Positions 6,157-9,481 of a stretch of DNA of 9,481 bases are shown piece after piece. Positions within the stretch are counted from its first letter, which is position 1. Every line of letters begins with the position of its first letter. The DNA is from DAORIO01 sp035438585 (GTDB lineage Bacteria; Patescibacteriota; Minisyncoccia; Phycocordibacterales; UBA9973), in the NCBI GenBank assembly GCA_035438585.1, contig DAORIO010000021.1, positions 1 to 9,481 of the forward strand, in the 5' to 3' direction. Below the pieces are notes generated by a model. It worked only from the letters and a program-made list of their open reading frames with translations, did no database searches and was not told the origin of the DNA. A program made the translations under genes and the position numbers.

Positions 6157-6240
6157 TTACACAAACATTGGGTATACAATCACAAAAATAACTAAACCAA
6201 GCATAATTATTATACTTCCGAAGGTTTTAATTGCTTCCAT
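6157..6240 (-). CDS. 27-aa single transmembrane small protein (unrecognised)
   Basis: The frame begins MEAIKTFGSIII, continues as one uninterrupted hydrophobic helix (about residues 8-26, with MLGLVIFVIV in the middle) and ends in YPMFV before TAA. Only Glu2 and Lys5 are charged, so the peptide should insert as a single helix. I do not recognise a family. What supports it as a real gene is its surroundings: a perfect TTGACA-17-TATAAT promoter with extended -10 lies upstream, giving a leader of about 23 nt, and a 12-bp terminator follows 16 bases past the stop. The unit is thus a complete minimal transcript of roughly 155 nt. There is no Shine-Dalgarno motif, as for all other genes here. The DUF4407 membrane protein is next on the same strand and could be a partner, which is inference only. 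The alternative is a small RNA that happens to contain an open frame. Confidence 0.65.
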   Translation of the reverse strand: MEAIKTFGSIIIMLGLVIFVIVYPMFV

Positions 6241-6269
6241 TTTATTTTAATTTAAGGTTGCACTATGCA

Positions 6270-6298
6270 ATTATATCATATAGATATATATCTGTCAA
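6270..6298 (-). promoter_or_regulatory. Perfect consensus promoter of the 27-aa peptide gene
   Basis: On the minus strand TTGACA (6293-6298) and TATAAT (6270-6275) are separated by the ideal 17 bp, with TGA before the -10. Transcription would start near 6263. The spacer is an alternating AT tract. By sequence this is the strongest promoter in the window. Confidence 0.88.
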
Positions 6299-6340
6299 GG
6301 ATGCTAATAATCACCCTAAGCGAGTGCGCGACACCTTTTT

Positions 6341-6375
6341 AAAAACCCTACTAAACGTGTTTCATCTTAGTGAGG
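6341..6375 (-). terminator. Candidate terminator of smc or of a small RNA
   Basis: On the minus strand CCTCACTAA (6367-6375) pairs with TTAGTAGGG (6346-6354) with one mismatch and one G-U pair, followed by five T (6341-6345). It lies about 140 bases past the smc stop codon, so it could end the rnc-smc transcript or the candidate RNA described for the interval above it. Confidence 0.45.
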
Positions 6376-6452
6376 ATATATTTTTCCAAAACCTTGCACA
6401 GGTTTTGAAAGCATGGTTTTTGCGTAGCAAAATTTCAAAATCGAGCAGAGCA

Positions 6453-6474
6453 AAAGCCCTCGTGGGAGGGCTTT
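6453..6474. terminator. GC-rich hairpin shortly after smc, possible terminator
   Basis: AAAGCCCTC (6453-6461) and GAGGGCTTT (6466-6474) form a perfect 9-bp stem with a 4-nt loop, 37 bases past the smc stop codon on the minus strand. Only a short T-run (TTTTGCT) follows on that strand, so it may be a weak terminator or an RNA-stabilising hairpin. Confidence 0.45.
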
Positions 6475-6491
6475 ATGCGTGTTTTAGAAAA

Positions 6492-6521
6492 ATTATATCC
6501 GAACGCTTTTTTATTTTGCAA
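6492..6521 (-). promoter_or_regulatory. Promoter-like sequence overlapping the smc stop codon
   Basis: On the minus strand TTGCAA (6516-6521, four of six consensus bases) is 18 bp from a perfect TATAAT (6492-6497). It spans the last codons and stop of smc. Transcription would start near 6485 and enter the hairpin-rich interval. There is no TGn extension, and AT-rich sequence gives such matches by chance, so support is moderate. Confidence 0.4.
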
Positions 6522-8712
6522 TAGCCACAGCGTCTTCAAATTTTACAGAAAGTAGTTTTGATCCCCCATCCGCCCCAATTGTTACACCGTATAGAACATG
6601 AGCGCGTGACATAGTTTCTCGGTTGTGAGTCACAATAATAAGTTGACTGGTTTCTGCCAATTTTTCAATCATATCTCCATACTTTCGGGAATTTGCTTCA
6701 TCAAGTGCTGCGTCTGTTTCGTCGAGAACTAAAAATGGTGGCGGATTTACTTGAGAAATCGCAAACAAAAGTGCGATTGAAACAAGAGACCTTTCGCCCC
6801 CAGAAAGTAGAGCTAAATCTTTTGTTTTCTTTCGTGGAAGATTTACATTTATTTCAACTCCTTCTTCTTGGTCTTGATCTTCTTCATTTCCATCATCATC
6901 TAGTTTTTTTCTTTTTGCATACAAAACAATAGAAAGAAAAGCTGAACCTCCGTCGAACATTGTAGAGAAAAATTCTCCGAAAACTTTATTTATTTTTTCT
7001 ATTCCTTGTCTAAATTCGTCTTCCAAATGTTTTTTGAGACTTACGATAGTTTCATTTATTGAATCTATTCCCTTTTCCAAATCTTCAATTTCTCTAGCCA
7101 AGAAAACATCTCGCTCGCTTGTTTCTTCGAACTCTTTCAAAACATCTTGCGCGCCAACAATTCCAATTTCTTCAAGTTTTATTTTTAGTCTTTCAATTTT
7201 TCTTCTTTTATTTTCTTGTTCTTCGTCTGTAACAATTTCGCTCGGATTTTCTTTAACCCTAAAAGCATACCCCAACAGAACAACAGCTTCCCTCATATCT
7301 TCTTCCAAACGAGAAGCTCTTTGATTCAAAAAAGATATTTTTGATTTTACAGAATCAAGTTCATGATTTAATCTTTCGCCAAGCAAGACAAGTTCCATTC
7401 TATTTCTTTCTTCTTCTCGAATTTTTGTTGCATTGTTTGCGGACGACGAAGTCATTTCAAGAAGCGCTGTTTGTTCATTTTGAATTTGAGAATTTATAAC
7501 GTTGTATTTTTCTACAAGCTCATCTAAATTTTTCCTTAGTTCTACTGCCTTACTATCTAGATCTTCTTCTTTTCCATCTTCTGCCATTTCAAGCATAGAC
7601 AAAAGTGCTTGCTTTGTATTTATCAGACTTGCGCGTATATTTTCAATACTCTCGTCCACAAGTGCATTTTCAATACGCTCGATTGCACCCTTTATATTTG
7701 AAGCATACCAGTCTCGATCAAAAGAAATTCTTTTACTTTTTTCCTCTTTTCCGCTGATTGCAGAAATTGCTCCCTCAAGACGCCCTCGTCCAATAACAAT
7801 TTCTTCAAGTTTTCTTCGAAGTTCGTATATTTTTTGTTCTTTTTCTTTTATAGCACTATCATCCTTAACCTCTTCTACAACTTGAACTTCGAAATTATTA
7901 ATTTTTTCTTGTATATCTTTTTTCTTTTGATTTATTTCAGATTCTTTTCTTCCAAGTTCTAGTAAACCATTTTTAATTAAAAAATCTTCATCCTTTATAT
8001 AAGCACCCATGATGTCGTTCAATTCAATTCTAAGTTCGTCGGCTTTTTCAACCTTCTCAACTTGTTTTTTCAAAAAAGTTAAATGAGGTGCAATTTCACG
8101 TCTAAGAGATTTTGCTTCTTTCAAATTTTCCGCAGTCTTGTCTAATTTTTTTATTGCGTCTTTTATTCTTGAATGATAGATAGTAAGACCCAAAGAATCT
8201 TCCAAAATACCCCGTCTTTCTTTTACATTTGATCGAAGAAGTGCGTCGGCTTCACCTTGAGAAATAATATGGTGACCGGATGCACCAATATGAACATTTG
8301 AAAGTAAATCAAAAATATCTCTCAGTCTTACTTCGGTTCCATTTATAGAATATTTATTTTTTCCGTCTGCAAAAACTTCTCTTGTTACAGAAATTTCATC
8401 AAAATCTAAATTTATTTTTGTCTCTCCTTCACCAATAGAAAAGATTCTTTTTTTGTTATCAAGAACAAGAGAAACCTGTGCACGGGATGCTTTTGGTAAA
8501 ATCTTTGACCCATTCCAGATCAAATCTTTACCCTCCTTACCTCGCATACTCTTCATAGACTGCTCTCCGAGAACAAAACGCATCCCTTCTACAATGTTTG
8601 ATTTTCCAGAACCATTTGGACCAACGACAGAAGTTATCGGACTAGGAAATTCCACAATCGCTTTTTTTGCGAAAGATTTAAACCCCGATAATTCTACCCG
8701 TTTAAGATACAT
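6511..8712 (-). CDS. smc: Short SMC ATPase without a recognisable hinge
   Basis: The product is 733 residues, against about 1150-1200 for canonical bacterial SMC. The head is intact: N-terminal LKRVELSGFKSF (3-14), Walker A GPNGSGKSN (31-39), SQGEADALL (151-159) with RRGILEDSLG behind it (166-175), signature LSGGERS (636-642), Walker B FLVLDETDAALDEAN (660-674) and the switch His in IVTHNRE (H696). What is missing is length: the coiled coils span only about 180-330 and 385-570, and the roughly 50 residues between, near 330-380, are helical and lack the Gly-rich signatures of an SMC hinge. There is no CxxC zinc hook either, so it is not Rad50. An acidic run (DDDGNEEDQDQEE, 605-617) interrupts the C-terminal head just before the signature. 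SMC proteins compact and segregate chromosomes with ScpA/ScpB, which are not in this window. It starts 24 bases after rnc, so one operon is likely. No Shine-Dalgarno motif is visible. Confidence 0.92.
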   Translation of the reverse strand: MYLKRVELSGFKSFAKKAIVEFPSPITSVVGPNGSGKSNIVEGMRFVLGEQSMKSMRGKEGKDLIWNGSKILPKASRAQVSLVLDNKKRIFSIGEGETKINLDFDEISVTREVFADGKNKYSINGTEVRLRDIFDLLSNVHIGASGHHIISQGEADALLRSNVKERRGILEDSLGLTIYHSRIKDAIKKLDKTAENLKEAKSLRREIAPHLTFLKKQVEKVEKADELRIELNDIMGAYIKDEDFLIKNGLLELGRKESEINQKKKDIQEKINNFEVQVVEEVKDDSAIKEKEQKIYELRRKLEEIVIGRGRLEGAISAISGKEEKSKRISFDRDWYASNIKGAIERIENALVDESIENIRASLINTKQALLSMLEMAEDGKEEDLDSKAVELRKNLDELVEKYNVINSQIQNEQTALLEMTSSSANNATKIREEERNRMELVLLGERLNHELDSVKSKISFLNQRASRLEEDMREAVVLLGYAFRVKENPSEIVTDEEQENKRRKIERLKIKLEEIGIVGAQDVLKEFEETSERDVFLAREIEDLEKGIDSINETIVSLKKHLEDEFRQGIEKINKVFGEFFSTMFDGGSAFLSIVLYAKRKKLDDDGNEEDQDQEEGVEINVNLPRKKTKDLALLSGGERSLVSIALLFAISQVNPPPFLVLDETDAALDEANSRKYGDMIEKLAETSQLIIVTHNRETMSRAHVLYGVTIGADGGSKLLSVKFEDAVAIAK

Positions 8713-8736
8713 AATAATGAGTTACAAGTTATAAAG

Positions 8737-9438
8737 TTAGTTCCAATTTTTTATTTCGATTGCACGTTTTGCTGATGCAGTTTCAGCTTCTTGTTTTGAT
8801 TTTCCTTTTCCTTCGGCAATTTTTTCTTTCCCAAAAAATATTCCGATGATGAATTTTTTGTCATGATCAGGCCCTGATTCACTAATAACTTCGTAAGACG
8901 GAGTTACTCCATAAACTTCTTGAGCTTTTTCTTGAACCAAACTTTTTGGATCTTGCCAAAGCTTTTTTGAAACCACTTCATCTATTTTGTCATATAAAGT
9001 AGAAGAAATAAACTTCTCAGCACCAGAATATCCTTGATCCAAATAAATAGCGCCGATTACTGCTTCAAAAGCATTCGCCAAAATATACTGCCTAGCTTTT
9101 CCTACATCTTTTGATTCGCCACGAGAGAGCAACATATACTCATTCATTTTTATTTCCTGAGCTGTCTCTGAAAGTGTTACGGCGTTTACAAGAGCACTTC
9201 TATAAGCAGTTAGTTCTCCCTCAGAATTGTTTGGGTATTTTTTATACAAATAATCTGTAATAACAAGTTCTAAGACTGCATCTCCTAAAAATTCCAATCT
9301 TTCATTGTGAGGAATTCCCAATTTTGAATTTTCATTTAGAAAAGATCTGTGGACGAACGCATTAACTAATAATTTTTTGTTTTTGAATTCTAATCCGATA
9401 TTTTTTTCGAACGATTCAAATTTAGAATAATCGATCAT
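8737..9438 (-). CDS. rnc: Ribonuclease III
   Basis: This 233-residue enzyme cleaves double-stranded RNA, maturing rRNA precursors and processing mRNA. The catalytic endonuclease domain (about 5-150) carries the signature NERLEFLGDAVL (45-56), giving E46, E49 and D53, and a second acidic site, E125, within ILANAFEAVIGAIYLDQG (119-136). The position aligned with the Asp in the E. coli ILAD motif is Asn122, a variation also seen in other bacterial RNase III. A double-stranded RNA-binding domain follows (about 163-230), ending in the GKSKQEAETASAKRAIE helix. Length and domain order are normal. The ATG at 9438 gives the expected N-terminus; AT-rich repeats and no Shine-Dalgarno motif lie upstream, and the promoter is probably beyond the window edge. 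The rnc-smc pairing is conserved in Firmicutes such as Bacillus. Confidence 0.96.
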   Translation of the reverse strand: MIDYSKFESFEKNIGLEFKNKKLLVNAFVHRSFLNENSKLGIPHNERLEFLGDAVLELVITDYLYKKYPNNSEGELTAYRSALVNAVTLSETAQEIKMNEYMLLSRGESKDVGKARQYILANAFEAVIGAIYLDQGYSGAEKFISSTLYDKIDEVVSKKLWQDPKSLVQEKAQEVYGVTPSYEVISESGPDHDKKFIIGIFFGKEKIAEGKGKSKQEAETASAKRAIEIKNWN

Positions 9439-9439
9439 A

Positions 9440-9477
9440 CATTGATTGATTAAAAATTAAGAATTAAGAATTAAAAT
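9440..9477. repeat. AT-rich short tandem repeats upstream of rnc
   Basis: The unit TTAAGAA occurs twice in tandem (9457-9470), continues as a degenerate TTAAAAT copy, and follows a short ATTG/GATT repeat (9441-9450). The rnc leader would contain these. This looks like slippage-prone intergenic sequence, similar in character to the repeats at the start of the window. Confidence 0.5.
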
Positions 9478-9481
9478 ATAA

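Larger units (their letters stand above)
6341..6485 (-). ncRNA. Candidate small RNA or structured smc 3' UTR
   Basis: This is most of the longest non-coding gap in the window (6241-6510). It is rich in inverted repeats: CAAAACCT/AGGTTTTG (6387-6407), TTTTGAAA/TTTCAAAA (6403-6440), TTTTGC/GCAAAA (6418-6432) and AAAGCCCTC/GAGGGCTTT (6453-6474). The first two share bases 6403-6407 and are mutually exclusive. A promoter-like pair sits just upstream on the minus strand (6492-6521) and a terminator-like hairpin ends it. A transcript of about 145 nt is implied. It does not resemble 6S, tmRNA, SRP or RNase P RNA as far as I can see. A plus-strand frame crossing the interval is not credible as a gene. 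It could equally be a 3' UTR or a dispersed repeat. Confidence 0.35.

Noticed and set aside
6331..6375. Known structured RNAs (6S, SRP, tmRNA, RNase P) in the smc-peptide gap
   Set aside because: I could not find their conserved core sequences or overall fold; only local hairpins are seen.
6231..6524. Plus-strand open frame of 97 codons crossing the gap between the peptide gene and smc
   Set aside because: It runs antisense through the 27-aa peptide start, its promoter and the smc stop, has no promoter or ribosome-binding site of its own, and its hairpin-derived composition looks non-coding.

Overview
The window is AT-rich and gene-dense. It looks like part of a bacterial chromosome from the Candidate Phyla Radiation (Patescibacteria, probably a Parcubacteria-like lineage). 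The grounds are AT-rich coding with many Lys/Glu/Ile codons, very compact intergenic spaces, a greatly shortened SMC protein, a set of basic information-processing genes, and no clear Shine-Dalgarno sequence before any of the nine genes. The phylum assignment is inference from style, not from a marker gene.

Layout. Positions 1-150 hold AT-rich direct repeats, a 70-bp imperfect inverted repeat and the terminator of a small lipoprotein gene (148-522, minus). Then, on the minus strand, come khpA (KH-domain RNA-binding protein, 622-939) and rpsP (ribosomal protein S16, 1042-1356). Diverging from rpsP on the plus strand are rnr (RNase R, 1431-3440) and a membrane-anchored CapA/PgsA-family metallophosphoesterase (3484-4527). 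A shared bidirectional terminator separates these from a convergent minus-strand gene for a five-helix DUF4407 membrane protein (4572-6047). Upstream of that is a 27-codon gene for a single transmembrane peptide (6157-6240), with its own consensus promoter and a perfect-stem terminator. After a hairpin-rich 270-bp gap come smc (a 733-residue SMC ATPase without a recognisable hinge, 6511-8712) and rnc (RNase III, 8737-9438), both minus strand and probably one operon.

How the genes relate. RNase III, RNase R, KhpA and S16 all serve RNA processing, decay or translation; SMC compacts and segregates the chromosome. Read along the minus strand the order rnc-smc-...-rpsP-khpA matches the Bacillus-type rnc-smc-ftsY-ylxM-ffh-rpsP-khpA cluster, but the SRP genes (ftsY, ylxM, ffh) are absent and an unrelated block (27-aa peptide, DUF4407, CapA, RNase R) sits in their place.

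Expression signals are unusually legible. Five promoters share a TGn-extended -10; terminators are repeatedly fused to, or within a few bases of, the next promoter; predicted leaders are short (0 to about 48 nt) and lack Shine-Dalgarno motifs; rnr is predicted to be leaderless and rpsP nearly so. The most novel items are the hinge-less mini-SMC, the 27-aa membrane peptide beside DUF4407, and a possible small RNA between smc and that peptide. No CRISPR array, tRNA, rRNA, transposase or integrase gene was seen.
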